A stretch of DNA of 64,000 nucleotides from assembly GCF_001570565.1 (NCBI RefSeq), contig NZ_BBXE01000013.1:576984-640983 (forward strand), written 5' to 3'. Under the pieces are notes generated by a model. The model saw only the letters and a list, made by a program, of their open reading frames with translations, did not search any database and was not told the origin of the DNA. The first letter of the stretch is position 1. Each line of letters begins with the position of its first letter. This document shows, one piece after another, positions 33,669 through 41,948 of this stretch. The DNA comes from Herbidospora yilanensis (lineage in GTDB: Bacteria > Actinomycetota > Actinomycetes > Streptosporangiales > Streptosporangiaceae). Position numbers and translations under genes: made by a program.

Positions 33669-35303
33669 ATGAACGATCTGACGACACGCGCGCGGGAGTG
33701 GCTCGGCCAGGACCCCGACCCGGCGACCCGGGCGGAACTGGAGTCGCTGCTCGAGTCGGGCGACCACGACGGGCTGGCCGACCGGTTCGGCGCGAAGCTG
33801 GAGTTCGGCACGGCCGGCCTCCGCGGCGAACTGGGCGCGGGGCCCAACCGGATGAACCGGGTGACCGTGATGCGCGCGGCGGCCGGGCTGGCCGCGGTGC
33901 TGGGCCCGGGGCGTCACGTGGTCGTCGGGTACGACGCGCGGCACAACTCCGACGTGTTCGCGCGCGACACCGCCGCCGTCCTCACCGGCGCGGGCCTCCG
34001 GGTGTCCCTGATGTGCGGCCTCTTCCCGACCCCGGTGCTGGCTTTTGGGGTCCGCCACCTCAAGGCCGACGCCGGGGTGATGGTGACGGCCTCGCACAAT
34101 CCCCCTCAGGACAACGGCTACAAGGTCTACTGGGGCGACGGCTCGCAGATCGTCCCGCCGGTCGACACGGAGATCTCGGCGGCGATCGACGCGGTCGGGC
34201 GGGTCGACGAGCTTCCCCTCGGCGAGGAGTGGACGACACTGGCGCACCGCGACATCCTGGCGCCCTATCTGGAGGCGGTGACCTCGCTGCCGCTGGGTTC
34301 GGCGCGGGAACTGCGGGTGGCGTACACCCCCCTCCACGGCGTCGGAGGGAGCACGCTGGGGCAGGCGTTCCTGCAAGCGGGGTTCGCCTCGCCGATGATC
34401 GTGGGGGCCCAGTTCCGGCCCGATCCCGACTTCCCGACGGTGGCGTTCCCGAATCCGGAGGAGCCGGGGGCCATGGACCTGGCCCTCGAACTGGCCTCGG
34501 CCTCGGCCGTCAGCGCCGACCTGGTGATCGCCAACGACCCCGACGCCGACCGCTGCGCCGTGGGCGCCCGCCAGGCCGACGGCACGTTCCGGATGCTGAC
34601 CGGCGACGAGGTCGGCGGCCTGCTGGCCGAGCACGTGCTGCGCTCGACGAGCAAGCCCGACCGCCTGGTGGCCACCACGATCGTCTCGTCGTCGCTCCTG
34701 GGGAAGATCGCGCAAGCCCATGGTGTACGGCACCGCGAGACCCTCACCGGCTTCAAGTGGATCATGAAGGCGGGCGGCGGGCTGGTCTTCGGCTACGAGG
34801 AGGCCCTGGGTTACAGCGTCGGCTCCGACGAGGGCCTGCCGGTCCACGACAAGGACGGCATCGGGGCGGCGCTGACCGTCGCGGCCATCGCCGCCGAGGC
34901 CAAGCGGCGCGGCCTGAGCCTGATCGACCTGCTCGACGACCAGGCGGTCCGCTACGGCCTCCACGCCACCAGCCAGCTCTCCTTCCGCGTCGACGACCTG
35001 GCGCAGATCACCGACGCGATGGCGCGGCTGCGGTCGAAGCCGCCGGCCCGGCTGGGCGGCCGGACCGTCGAGTCGATCGACGACCTGGCGGCGGGCTCGC
35101 CCGACCTGCCCCCGACCGACGGCCTGCGTTACCGGTTGTCGGGCGGCGGCCGGGTGGTGGTCCGGCCGAGCGGCACCGAACCGAAGCTGAAGTGCTACCT
35201 GGAACTGGTGCTGCCGGTGACCGAGATCGCCGAGACCCGGTCGGCCGCGGCCGACCAGATCGAGGCGCTCAAAGCCGACCTGCGCGAGGTCCTCGCCCTC
35301 TAG
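33669..35303 (+). CDS. Phospho-sugar mutase (phosphopentomutase/phosphomannomutase type)
   Basis: A 544-residue alpha-D-phosphohexomutase. The N-terminal FGTAGLRGELGAGPNRMN, the phosphoserine loop GVMVTASHNPPQDNGYK with the catalytic Ser, the metal loop NDPDADRC, the sugar loop GYEEALGYSVGSDE and the C-terminal phosphate site VRPSGTEPKLKCY are all intact. Located 14 bases after the nucleoside phosphorylase, it may interconvert ribose-1- and ribose-5-phosphate as the PGM2-like phosphopentomutases do; phosphomannomutase is the alternative. The last codons lie in a shared terminator stem. Confidence 0.9.
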   Translation: MNDLTTRAREWLGQDPDPATRAELESLLESGDHDGLADRFGAKLEFGTAGLRGELGAGPNRMNRVTVMRAAAGLAAVLGPGRHVVVGYDARHNSDVFARDTAAVLTGAGLRVSLMCGLFPTPVLAFGVRHLKADAGVMVTASHNPPQDNGYKVYWGDGSQIVPPVDTEISAAIDAVGRVDELPLGEEWTTLAHRDILAPYLEAVTSLPLGSARELRVAYTPLHGVGGSTLGQAFLQAGFASPMIVGAQFRPDPDFPTVAFPNPEEPGAMDLALELASASAVSADLVIANDPDADRCAVGARQADGTFRMLTGDEVGGLLAEHVLRSTSKPDRLVATTIVSSSLLGKIAQAHGVRHRETLTGFKWIMKAGGGLVFGYEEALGYSVGSDEGLPVHDKDGIGAALTVAAIAAEAKRRGLSLIDLLDDQAVRYGLHATSQLSFRVDDLAQITDAMARLRSKPPARLGGRTVESIDDLAAGSPDLPPTDGLRYRLSGGGRVVVRPSGTEPKLKCYLELVLPVTEIAETRSAAADQIEALKADLREVLAL

Positions 35304-35327
35304 AGCACCCTCTAGAGCGCGAGGACC
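35288..35327. terminator. Convergent terminator formed by both gene ends
   Basis: GGTCCTCGC (35288-35296) plus CTCTAGAG (35298-35305) pair with CTCTAGAG (35310-35317) plus GCGAGGACC (35319-35327): 17 pairs, one mismatch, 4-base loop. Both stop codons (TAG) lie inside the stem. Confidence 0.8.
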
Positions 35328-35911
35328 GCCGCGACCAGCAGCACCAGCAACGCCGCCGTCACCGCCAACGAGTCGATCGCCCACGTCACGGTCGGCTCGC
35401 CGGTGGACTCGCCTTTCCTGGTCGTGGCCAGTTCCCTGATCTCGTCGGCCACCCAGTCGGCGTGGGTGCGGCCGGCCATGGCCTCGTGGGCGGCCCGCTC
35501 GCCCTTCGTCAGGGTCGGCTCGGACGTCGGGTAGCGGCCCCGCCTGACCTGGCGGTTCTGCTGCCGCAGGCTCTTGGCCCGTTCGCGCGCGGTCGGCATC
35601 GGCGTCCAGCAGCGGACGGTCAGGTCGCCGGCCGTGATCGTGATCGCGCTGGTCACGGTGACGTCGTCGATGGCCGACCAGGGCAGGTAGGCGGTGCGGA
35701 AGGGGTTGCGGACCCGCACGCCGCCCTGCTCGGTGATCGTCGCCGGGCGCAGCGCCAGGAAGTAGGTCATCCAGGTGACGAAGCCGAGCACGGCCCCCAC
35801 GACCAGCGCCGACGGCAGGCTCCCCCGGACGACCAGGTCGACCGTGTTGACGGCGACGAACACCAGCCAGGCCCAGCCGAAGAACCAGGCCGTCTTCGAG
35901 CGGAAGGTCAT
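35312..35911 (-). CDS. PH-domain (bPH2-like) membrane protein
   Basis: A 199-residue protein. Two membrane helices near the N-terminus ([40 protein letters not shown]) lead to a bacterial PH-like domain ([40 protein letters not shown]), then a charged region ([18 protein letters not shown]) and a C-terminal helix. This is the common actinobacterial PH-domain membrane protein of unknown function that follows adenosine deaminase-type genes. It overlaps the add stop (ATGA). Confidence 0.75.
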   Translation of the reverse strand: MTFRSKTAWFFGWAWLVFVAVNTVDLVVRGSLPSALVVGAVLGFVTWMTYFLALRPATITEQGGVRVRNPFRTAYLPWSAIDDVTVTSAITITAGDLTVRCWTPMPTARERAKSLRQQNRQVRRGRYPTSEPTLTKGERAAHEAMAGRTHADWVADEIRELATTRKGESTGEPTVTWAIDSLAVTAALLVLLVAAVLAL

Positions 35912-36981
35912 GCGCGCCACTTCAACTGTGCGAACCCCGGCTTGATCACGCCGTTGATCAGCGCCAGGCGGTCTTCGAAGGGGATGAACGCCGACTTCAT
36001 CGCGTTGACCGTGAACCACTGGAGGTCGTCCCAGTCGTAGCCGAAGGCGTCGACGAGCTGCGCGAACTCCTTGGTCACGCAGGTGCCGCTCATCAGCCGG
36101 TTGTCGGTGTTGACGGTGACCCGGAACTGGAGGCGGCGCAGCAGCCCGATCGGGTGGTCGGAGATCGACTCGGCCGCCCCGGTCTGGATGTTGGACGTCG
36201 GGCACATCTCCAGCGGGATGCGCTTGTCGCGGACGTAGGCGGCCAGCCTGCCCAGCTTGGCGTCCTCGCCCGAGACGGAGATGTCGTCGATGATGCGGAC
36301 GCCGTGGCCGAGTCGGTCGGCCCCGCACCACTGGATGGCCTGCCAGATCGACGGCAGCCCGAACCCCTCGCCGGCGTGGATGGTGAAGTGGGCGTTCTCG
36401 CGCTGGAGGTATTCGAAGGCGTCGATGTGCCGCGTGGGCGGATAGCCGGCCTCGGCGCCCGCGATGTCGAAGCCGACGACCCCGACGTCGCGGTAGCGCA
36501 CCGCCAGTTCGGCGATCTCCATCGACCGGGCCTGGTGCCGCATCGCCGTGAGCAGCGCGCCGACCCGGATGCCCCGCCCCCGCGACCCGATCCGGAACCC
36601 CTCGTTGACCGCCTGGACGATCTCGTCGAGGGACAACCCCCGCTCGGTGTGCTGCTCGGGGGCGTAGCGGACCTCGGCGTAGACCACTCCGTCGTTCGCG
36701 AGATCCTCCGCGCACTCCGCGGCCACCCTGACGAGCGCCTCACGGGTCTGCATGACGCCCACGGTGTGGGCGAAGGTCTCCAGATAGCGCTCCAGCGACC
36801 CGGAGTCGGCCGACGCGCGGAACCACGCGTCGAGCTCGGCCGGGTCGGTGGAGGGCAGTTTGTCGTAGCCGGTCTCGCGGGCCAGCTCGATGATCGTTTC
36901 CGTGCGCAGGCCCCCGTCGAGGTGATCGTGGAGAAGCACCTTGGGGGCCTGGCGGATCTGCTCAAAAGTGGGCAGGCTCAT
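35908..36981 (-). CDS. add: Adenosine deaminase
   Basis: A 357-residue metal-dependent hydrolase converting (deoxy)adenosine to (deoxy)inosine. The metal ligands are visible in [15 protein letters not shown] (HxH), the third His in [10 protein letters not shown] with the catalytic Glu, then DRLGHGVRI and the Asp in [18 protein letters not shown]. The product feeds the purine nucleoside phosphorylase encoded nearby. The length matches actinobacterial enzymes of about 350-360 residues. Confidence 0.95.
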   Translation of the reverse strand: MSLPTFEQIRQAPKVLLHDHLDGGLRTETIIELARETGYDKLPSTDPAELDAWFRASADSGSLERYLETFAHTVGVMQTREALVRVAAECAEDLANDGVVYAEVRYAPEQHTERGLSLDEIVQAVNEGFRIGSRGRGIRVGALLTAMRHQARSMEIAELAVRYRDVGVVGFDIAGAEAGYPPTRHIDAFEYLQRENAHFTIHAGEGFGLPSIWQAIQWCGADRLGHGVRIIDDISVSGEDAKLGRLAAYVRDKRIPLEMCPTSNIQTGAAESISDHPIGLLRRLQFRVTVNTDNRLMSGTCVTKEFAQLVDAFGYDWDDLQWFTVNAMKSAFIPFEDRLALINGVIKPGFAQLKWRA

Positions 36982-37018
36982 TGCGGCATACTACCTTCAC
37001 CTGCGCAAATATGATCTG

Positions 37019-38431
37019 CTACACGGTCTCCAGAACCTGCTCGGGAGCGGGTGCGCGCCGCCTCCTCCCGGCCACCACCCCGGTGATCGAGATCCCCAGC
37101 CCGATCAGCGCGAACACGGCCGAGATGACGATCGCGGCGCGCGTCGACCCCAGCGGGTCGCCGCCCCCGACGCCCGAGGTCAGCGTGGCCGTGACGATGG
37201 CCAGCACGACCGCCCCGCCGACCTGGCCGGAGGTGTTGACGAGCCCCGACGCGAGCCCCTGTTCCGCGTCGGCGACCCCGTTGGTGCCCTGGATGTTGAG
37301 CGAGGGGAAGGCCAGCGCGAAGGCGCCGCCGAGCAGCAGCATCCCCGGGATGACCAGCCAGAGTGACGGGTCCATGTCGATGTTCAGGAAGACCAGGTAG
37401 GCGAGCACCAGCGACACCGACCCCGCCAGCACGATCTTCTGGGTGCCGAACCGGTCGGCCAGCGACCCGACCCTGGTCGAGAACAGCGCGACGAGCAGCC
37501 CGGCGGGCAGGAAGGCCAGGGAGGTGGCCAGCGCCGACCAGCCGAGCATGTTCTGGAAGTACTGCATGGCGACGAACTGGAAGCCGACGTACGAGCCGAA
37601 GAGGATGACGAGCCCGAGGTTGGCCCGGCGCAGCGGCGCTGACCGCAGGATGCCCAGCCGCACCAGCGGGTGCTCGGTGCGCAGTTCCCACCAGACGAAC
37701 AGGCCCAGCAGCACCGCGGCGGCGAGGCCGGTGGCGACGGTCCGTCCGACGGCCACCTCGGGGGCCTCGACGACGGTGTAGACCAGCAGCAGCATGCCCG
37801 AGGTGATGGTGAGCGCCCCGAAGAGGTCGTAGCCGCCCTCGCCGCGCTCCTCCGAGCGGGGCAGCAGGCGGGCCCCCGCGACGAGGGCGGCGACGGCGAC
37901 CGGCACGGGCATCAGGAAGGTCCACCGCCAGCCGAGTTCGGTCAGCAGCCCCGACAGGATCAGGCCGAGGGAGAAGCCGCTGGCCGCGCAGGCGGTGAAG
38001 ATGCTCAGGGCCCGGTTGCGCGCGGGCCCTTCGGCGAAGGTCGTGGTGATGATCGACAGTGCGGCCGGCGCGGTGAAGGCGGCCGACATGCCCTTGACGA
38101 ACCGGGCCGCGATCAGCAGCGCGCCGTTGTCGACGATGCCGCCGAGCAGCGAGGCGAAGGCGAACACGGCCAGCGCGACGAGCAGGACCCGGCGTCGTCC
38201 CAGCAGATCGGCGGTCCGCCCGCCGAGGAGCAGCAGGCCGCCGTAACCGAGGACGTACCCGCTCACCACCCACTGGAGCGCCGAGGTCGACATGCCGAGT
38301 TCGGCCTGGATGGACGGCAGCGCGACGCCGACCATCGAAACGTCGAGACCGTCGAGGAAGACGACGGTGCAGAGCACGATGAGGACGCCCCAAAGGGAGG
38401 CCCCCCAGCGGCCCTCACGAGTAGACATCAT
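37019..38431 (-). CDS. MFS drug transporter (DHA2-like)
   Basis: A 470-residue efflux protein with about 14 hydrophobic segments: SLWGVLIVLCTVVFLDGLDV, GGLLLLGGRTADLLGRRRVL (the conserved MFS loop), GRF-like AARFVKGMSAAFTAPAALSI and a basic tail (RRRRAPAPEQV). The divergent MarR gene across a palindrome-rich spacer is the likely repressor. Tandem ATG codons at 38431 and 38428; no strong ribosome binding site. Drug type cannot be told. Confidence 0.87.
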   Translation of the reverse strand: MMSTREGRWGASLWGVLIVLCTVVFLDGLDVSMVGVALPSIQAELGMSTSALQWVVSGYVLGYGGLLLLGGRTADLLGRRRVLLVALAVFAFASLLGGIVDNGALLIAARFVKGMSAAFTAPAALSIITTTFAEGPARNRALSIFTACAASGFSLGLILSGLLTELGWRWTFLMPVPVAVAALVAGARLLPRSEERGEGGYDLFGALTITSGMLLLVYTVVEAPEVAVGRTVATGLAAAVLLGLFVWWELRTEHPLVRLGILRSAPLRRANLGLVILFGSYVGFQFVAMQYFQNMLGWSALATSLAFLPAGLLVALFSTRVGSLADRFGTQKIVLAGSVSLVLAYLVFLNIDMDPSLWLVIPGMLLLGGAFALAFPSLNIQGTNGVADAEQGLASGLVNTSGQVGGAVVLAIVTATLTSGVGGGDPLGSTRAAIVISAVFALIGLGISITGVVAGRRRRAPAPEQVLETV

Positions 38432-38453
38432 GGACGGCCACGTTACATGCACA

Positions 38454-38480
38454 TGCATTCAATGCACAAGCATTTAATGC
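38454..38480. promoter_or_regulatory. Tandem MarR-type operators
   Basis: TGCATTCAATGCA (38454-38466) and GCATTTAATGC (38470-38480) are perfect odd palindromes centred 15 bases apart. They lie in the spacer between the divergent MFS and MarR genes, with a further TTTGCATACG half-site beyond. Confidence 0.7.
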
Positions 38481-38538
38481 GTTTGCATACGCTTGCCCGG
38501 AGTGCTATGGTGCCGCGCAAGGAGATCAGGGGTGCACG

Positions 38539-38934
38539 ATGACCGACCACGAGGTGCTGTCCGTCTGGCGTGAGTTGTCCGCCAGGCACGCCGCGATCGT
38601 CTCCGACCTGGAACGGGAACTGCAGGATCGCCACGAGCTCGGCGTCAGCGAGTTCGAGGTGCTCGACCGCCTGGTCGAGGGCGTCTGCCTGAGCGCCGAC
38701 GGGAAGTTCCGGGTGCAGGAGCTCGCGGCCGGGGTCCACCTGAGCCAGAGCGCGTTGTCCCGGCTGATCGCCCGCCTGGAGAAGGCCGGGCTCGTGCTCC
38801 GCTCGATGTGCGCCGACGACCGGCGCGGGGTCTTCGTGACGCTGACCGACGCCGGCCGGATCCGCCACTCCGAGGCGCTGCCGACGCAGCGGCGGGTGCT
38901 GCGCGACCACCTGGCCGCCACCCCCCAGGGGTGA
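38539..38934 (+). CDS. MarR-family transcriptional regulator
   Basis: A 131-residue winged-helix regulator: EFEVLDRLVEG, FRVQELAAGVHLSQSALSRL (recognition helix region) and the wing ADDRRGVFVTLTDAG, flanked by dimerisation helices. It is divergent from an MFS efflux gene and is expected to repress both through the palindromes at 38454-38480 until a phenolic or other ligand binds. Confidence 0.9.
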   Translation: MTDHEVLSVWRELSARHAAIVSDLERELQDRHELGVSEFEVLDRLVEGVCLSADGKFRVQELAAGVHLSQSALSRLIARLEKAGLVLRSMCADDRRGVFVTLTDAGRIRHSEALPTQRRVLRDHLAATPQG

Positions 38935-39133
38935 ATTCGGCCCGCACATAAGGGAAAGTAACTTTCAAACGCACGCGAAGATGCACGTGCAGCGCAAAAT
39001 GCCCACCTTGGCTAATTCGGTGCATTGCGCGACCGATCGTTGATCGGGCAAAATTCTTTTCGGTTTCGGCGCGCTTCTCAAGGTGCCGGTGGGGAGCCTG
39101 ACAATCCCTATGGCGGAAAGGAGGCCCGGCCCC
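38935..39133. promoter_or_regulatory. Intergenic region with two palindromes
   Basis: 199 bases of reduced GC. It contains GAAAGT-A-ACTTTC (38954-38966) and CCGATC-GTT-GATCGG (39033-39047). The latter could be a terminator for the MarR gene and the former an operator. The strong AAGGAGG of the next gene ends the region. Confidence 0.45.
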
Positions 39134-40303
39134 GTGCGCGGCTGGACGCCCCTAAATGATGATCGAACACCGGTGAGCCCCGCAGGACGGGTCCAACCCG
39201 GGCCCTTCCAGGACGACTTCGGCAACCCATTACACGGCCTTTACGCCGGACAGCGAGCGGAAAGCGAGTTCGGCTCCTGGACCCGGATACTCGCCGTCTG
39301 GCACGGATACCGGATCTGGGATTTCACCGGACCCGCCATGAATGGATTCAGAAGTTCTCTAGTGAGCCCGTGGAACGAGATCCTTTCACAGGGGTTACTA
39401 AGAGATCTCGCCGATCCGTCGCCTTACGACGGAGCCGCGTGGAGTGAACGCTGGATCGCCGGCGCCCTGCTCTCCGGGCGCAAGCCGTTCGGCCGGTTCA
39501 CCCTCCCCCTCGACGAGGCGCAGGCCTGGTGCATCCGCGCCCGGCGGGTGGGGCTGGAGTATCACCGCGAACGCGTCGACGGGAACGCCCTGCACATCAC
39601 CGCGGGCCGTGAGGAGACGTACGGAGAGCTGTTCGAGCTCGACGCGCTCGTCGCCTACTACCGCGACGTGCTGCCCCCCGAGGCGGCCGAGACGGCCGCG
39701 TGGGGCCTGCTCTCCCACCGCAAGGAATCCCCCGCCAACCACACCTTCGCCGGCATGGACGCCTTCACCGAACTGCCCAGGGCCGTGCGCGGCCTCACCC
39801 TCGGCTATCCCCCGCTGGCCACGGCCCGCCGCATCCTCCTGGAGAGCGGCGGCGAGAACGAGATCGAGTTCCCCGACGTGCCGCTCGACCCGGGACGGCC
39901 GGAACCGGCCCCGCTCGGCGACGTGCCCGTCTGTGACCACGACCATCCGGTGCCCCGCTTCGAGAACCACGACGACCTGGTCAAGGCGTGTGAGCCGCTC
40001 ACCGACCTGGTGTCCTACTACTGGCAGCTCGACCGCGAGTTGTCGATGTTCGCGCCGCGCATCTCCGGCGTCTACCTGGCCGACTACCCCGAAGCCCTGA
40101 TCGCCGCGTTCGAGGCGCACGCGCGTGCCGCCTCCACCGACCGTTATCCGCGCGCCGAGGCCGTCTTCGCGCACATGTGCTGCGTGCTGCGGCATCTGGG
40201 GCGCGAGCCCGACGAGCTGCTGCGCGGGCTCAGACCGCCATCACTGCGAGCGCCCGGTCGAGGGCCGCTCGACCGCCGTCCGGGTCGTCGCTCCGGATCC
40301 TGA
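39134..40303 (+). CDS. Unrecognised 389-residue protein
   Basis: I do not recognise this family. GTG 39134 has AAGGAGG at nine bases, so longer upstream starts are unlikely. The product is soluble, acidic and rich in aromatic residues (FGSWTRILAVWHGYRIWDF, WSERWIAGALL, LVAYYRDVLPPEAAETAAWG, LTDLVSYYWQLDREL), with a short CDHDHPVPRFENHDD segment that could bind metal, and no signal peptide or membrane segment. Its 3' end overlaps the convergent XRE-TPR gene by 74 bases; the last about 25 codons (Arg/Pro-rich) may be only a shadow of that gene. It opens the accessory island. Confidence 0.65.
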   Translation: MRGWTPLNDDRTPVSPAGRVQPGPFQDDFGNPLHGLYAGQRAESEFGSWTRILAVWHGYRIWDFTGPAMNGFRSSLVSPWNEILSQGLLRDLADPSPYDGAAWSERWIAGALLSGRKPFGRFTLPLDEAQAWCIRARRVGLEYHRERVDGNALHITAGREETYGELFELDALVAYYRDVLPPEAAETAAWGLLSHRKESPANHTFAGMDAFTELPRAVRGLTLGYPPLATARRILLESGGENEIEFPDVPLDPGRPEPAPLGDVPVCDHDHPVPRFENHDDLVKACEPLTDLVSYYWQLDRELSMFAPRISGVYLADYPEALIAAFEAHARAASTDRYPRAEAVFAHMCCVLRHLGREPDELLRGLRPPSLRAPGRGPLDRRPGRRSGS

Positions 40304-41594
40304 GGTCGGCGACCCGCATCCACATCGCCGAGGCCCGCTCGCGGGAGGTCATCGTCTCCCAGCGCTCGGCGGCGGCCACGAGGGCCTGTTCGGCCTCCCA
40401 GGTCTCGCCGAGCCGCAGGTGCGCCTCGGCGATGACCTCCGAGGCGTGGACGTGCAGCAGCGCGGCGGTCTCCCCGACGGCCTTGACGACCTCGTTGGCG
40501 CGGTCGATCGCCTGGTGCGGATCGCCCCTGACGAGGTCGGCACGGGCCAGCGCGAGCGCGCAGAACCCCCGGTCGACGATCCCGGCCGCCGCGTCGGCCA
40601 GCTCGCTCTGGGCCCGCGTGAGGACCGGGAAGAGCTCCTCCGCCGTCGCCGGGTCGGCCCTGATGAGTTCCCCGGCCATGGTCGCCCGCAGGCGGGCCAG
40701 GCCGAGCGGATCGTGGTAGCCGGCGCCGTACAGAGATAGGGCCTGCTCGAAAAGGCCCCGTGCGGTCGGCGCTAATCCCGACCTCGCCGCCGCGATTCCG
40801 TTCTGCCAGGCGACCGAAATACGTCCGCGGGGCTCGCCGAGCTCTATCGCGGCACTCGTCAGCTCGCTCAGCAGCAGATGCAATCGCAGATGCGAACCAT
40901 GTCCGGCCTCTTCCGGATGAGAGTGCAGGTCGACCTGCTCTCCGTACGTGGCTATGAGGGCGCATCCGAGCTCGATCACGCTGGAGGTCCAGCCGGCCGC
41001 GCCGATCTCGCGGTCGAGCGCGCTCTCGCCCACGGCCACGCTGGCCGAAATGTCACCCGCTTCGAGGTGACAGCGGCACAACACGGTCGCCAGCCGGACG
41101 CGGTAGTCGACGAACTGCGTCCAGTGCCCGCTCGACCGGGCCAGCGTCTCGGAGGACTCGTCGAGGTGGGAGTCGAGCAGCCGCGTCACGCGGGTGATCA
41201 CCTGGGGCAGGTCGCCCTCGCGTTCGGCCGCCTGGGCCTGGCCGAGTTCGGCCTGCCGCCAGAGGTCGGGGACCATGCCCAGCGACGGCTGCCGGAGCAG
41301 CGCCGCGTAGCGGTCTCTCGCCTCGGGGAAGCGGCCTTCGGCCAGCGCGCCGCCCGCCTTGGCCGCCTCGGCCCGCAGGCCCGCGATCGTGTGCGGGTCA
41401 AGTCCGTCGGTCAACCACAGAGGGGAACATTGGAGGCCTCGCGCGATGATCCTGATCATGGCCGCGGTCGGTTCGAGGTCTCCGCTTTCAATCCGTTCGA
41501 TCGAGTCGGCATCCAGTTCGGACGTCACTTGGAATGGCAACAACCCTCTCTGCAGGCGAGCGGCTCGAACGCGTTGAGCGATCTTCTCGGGCAC
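40230..41594 (-). CDS. XRE-family regulator with TPR domain (NsdA-like)
   Basis: A 454-residue protein with an N-terminal XRE helix-turn-helix (about 6-62: RVRAARLQRGLLPFQVTSEL, IERIESGDLEPTAAMIRIIA) and a long alpha-helical TPR-like region (about 75-450: GRFPEARDRYAALLRQPSL ... PTARGLFEQALSLYGAGYH ... LGETWEAEQALVAAAERWET). The layout matches actinobacterial NsdA-type regulators and, more generally, RRNPP proteins whose TPR repeats can bind peptides. GTG 41594 with AGGAG four bases upstream. It is divergent from the large transposase-derived gene and may control the island. Confidence 0.85.
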   Translation of the reverse strand: MPEKIAQRVRAARLQRGLLPFQVTSELDADSIERIESGDLEPTAAMIRIIARGLQCSPLWLTDGLDPHTIAGLRAEAAKAGGALAEGRFPEARDRYAALLRQPSLGMVPDLWRQAELGQAQAAEREGDLPQVITRVTRLLDSHLDESSETLARSSGHWTQFVDYRVRLATVLCRCHLEAGDISASVAVGESALDREIGAAGWTSSVIELGCALIATYGEQVDLHSHPEEAGHGSHLRLHLLLSELTSAAIELGEPRGRISVAWQNGIAAARSGLAPTARGLFEQALSLYGAGYHDPLGLARLRATMAGELIRADPATAEELFPVLTRAQSELADAAAGIVDRGFCALALARADLVRGDPHQAIDRANEVVKAVGETAALLHVHASEVIAEAHLRLGETWEAEQALVAAAERWETMTSRERASAMWMRVADLRIRSDDPDGGRAALDRALAVMAV

Positions 41595-41822
41595 TGTGCT
41601 CCTCGCCTAACACGGTGCGTAAATCGACGCCTCGATCAAGTGCGTCAAACGGAGCATAGACGTGACAGGGCAACTTGACCACCAGCAAACGTGTTCACGG
41701 GACTAATCAGTGCAGGTTTCTCGGGTCATACCGATCCCGCCTGGACCGAAAGCCTGGTTCCGGACGGCGGTTACCCGCCCACTGCGGCACTGATCTGGGC
41801 GGCTCCCCGGGACGGGTCCTAT

Positions 41823-41845
41823 TTGTGTCAGGTTTCCTGACACAA
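41823..41845. promoter_or_regulatory. Long perfect inverted repeat between the XRE-TPR and transposase-derived genes
   Basis: TTGTGTCAGG (41823-41832), TTT, then its exact reverse complement CCTGACACAA (41836-41845). The 10-3-10 dyad is in the divergent spacer (41595-41948), about 100 bases before the transposase-derived gene. The motif TTGTGTCAG recurs at 49005 before the DUF98 gene. Downstream are two direct copies of TTGACAA (41917, 41928). Confidence 0.65.
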
Positions 41846-41948
41846 TTAATGAGACGAATGTTTGCATAGCTGCCGAATTCGTGTTATTTGGTCGCACGTG
41901 GATCATTACACGGTCATTGACAAAGATTTGACAAGCCGTCCGCATCGT

